A DNA stretch of 64,000 bases from SZUA-430 sp964483585 (GTDB lineage: Bacteria; Pseudomonadota; Alphaproteobacteria; Micropepsales; Micropepsaceae), in assembly GCA_964483585.1 (NCBI GenBank), contig CAZABH010000013.1:1-64000 (forward strand). The letters are read 5' to 3'. Below the pieces are notes generated by a model, which worked only from the letters and a program-made list of their open reading frames with translations, was not told the DNA's origin and did not search any database. Below are positions 63,802 through 64,000 of the stretch, in pieces (positions within the stretch are counted from its first letter, which is position 1; every line of letters begins with the position of its first letter). Position numbers and translations under genes: made by a program.

Positions 63802-64000
63802 CTACTGCGCCAGGGGTATGGACGCAGCAGGCAGCAGCGTCAAAGTCAGCTGTCCCGGACCCTGCGCCTCAGTTTGGTAGCTCCGTGCACCCGCTTTCCT
63901 GAAGACGAAGAGCGACGTCGAACCCTCCCCGAGAAAAATTATACTGTCCCCACATCTTCGCCAGCGCCTGACTGCATCCAGGCGCGCCTCAAGGCCGCAA
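63802..64000 (-). CDS. C-terminal end of an unrecognised protein, 5' part outside window
   Basis: An open minus-strand frame of 65 codons before the stop at 63802-63804 runs to the window edge. It reads GLEARLDAVRRWRRC, then GDSIIFLGEGSTSLFVFRK, then QGPGQLTLTLLPAASIPLAQ. The amphipathic and hydrophobic pattern looks coding. No family recognised from this fragment. Convergent with the autotransporter gene. It was not evident as a complete frame because its start is missing. Confidence 0.55.
   Translation of the reverse strand, partial: CGLEARLDAVRRWRRCGDSIIFLGEGSTSLFVFRKAGARSYQTEAQGPGQLTLTLLPAASIPLAQ

Noticed and set aside
63930..63960. A GAAAAATTATACTGTCCCC stretch resembling REP-type motifs
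   Set aside because: It lies inside an open minus-strand frame that reads as protein (GDSIIFLG) and continues to a stop; without a second arm nearby I count it as coding sequence.

Overview
This window looks like a chromosomal contig from a GC-rich alphaproteobacterium. The signs are a MucR/Ros regulator, two histidine kinases with DivJ/PleC/PdhS-type phosphoacceptor regions, a DUF1491 protein, a DUF5330-like protein beside SufE, TadE/TadG-type genes, and an HldE/HldD pair for heptose lipopolysaccharide. I cannot place it to genus from the sequence alone. Both ends cut genes (guaA on the left, an unrecognised minus-strand gene on the right). A run of exactly 100 N (3938-4037) marks a scaffold join that truncates a GNAT gene. 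I found no tRNA, rRNA, CRISPR array, complete insertion sequence or phage gene.

Layout. 1-6.9 kb: guaA, a lipoprotein, a DUF4139 protein, the GNAT fragment, a Cys/Met PLP enzyme and a phytanoyl-CoA-dioxygenase-like gene. 7.3-14.7 kb: a metabolic block with a duplicated HCCA-isomerase/DsbA-fold protein overlapping a GST-like protein, a membrane-anchored sulfatase with a membrane-anchored formylglycine-generating enzyme, a 2OG-Fe(II) oxygenase and an IlvD/Edd dehydratase. 14.8-23.5 kb: DUF1491, a catalytically degenerate BcsA-like PilZ protein, an RND adaptor-pump pair and a DivJ-like kinase. 23.8-28.0 kb: DUF5330-like, GNAT, SufE, a large Cys-rich exported orphan, a GIY-YIG protein and MucR. 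28.2-39.2 kb: two bacterial-PH membrane proteins, an NhaD/CitM-type antiporter, a crystallin-motif exported protein, a PilZ-methyltransferase fusion, a second kinase, a FadL-type porin and an FAD-dependent oxidoreductase. 39.4-45.6 kb: small membrane proteins, a TadG-TadE-TadE run, SodC and an AceE/transketolase-like E1. 46.3-53.4 kb: OmpA, a second sulfatase, an M13 peptidase and an ABC-F ATPase. 53.5-53.7 kb: a compact inverted-repeat element. 53.7-64 kb: MBL hydrolase, DUF1499, acyl-CoA synthetase, HldE/HldD, MobA and a trypsin-like autotransporter.

How genes may work together. The two sulfatases are clear paralogues sharing an unusual membrane-proximal segment. Only the first has an FGE beside it, so one FGE may mature both. 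The envelope theme is strong: heptose synthesis, two outer-membrane proteins, RND efflux, TadG/TadE, an autotransporter and exported lipoproteins. Two proteins carry PilZ-like domains, pointing to c-di-GMP control. The most unusual items are the BcsA-like pseudo-glycosyltransferase that keeps its PilZ motifs, the anchored FGE/sulfatase set, the Cys-rich exported orphan, and the perfect 25-bp inverted repeat whose arm supplies the stop codon of the MBL gene.
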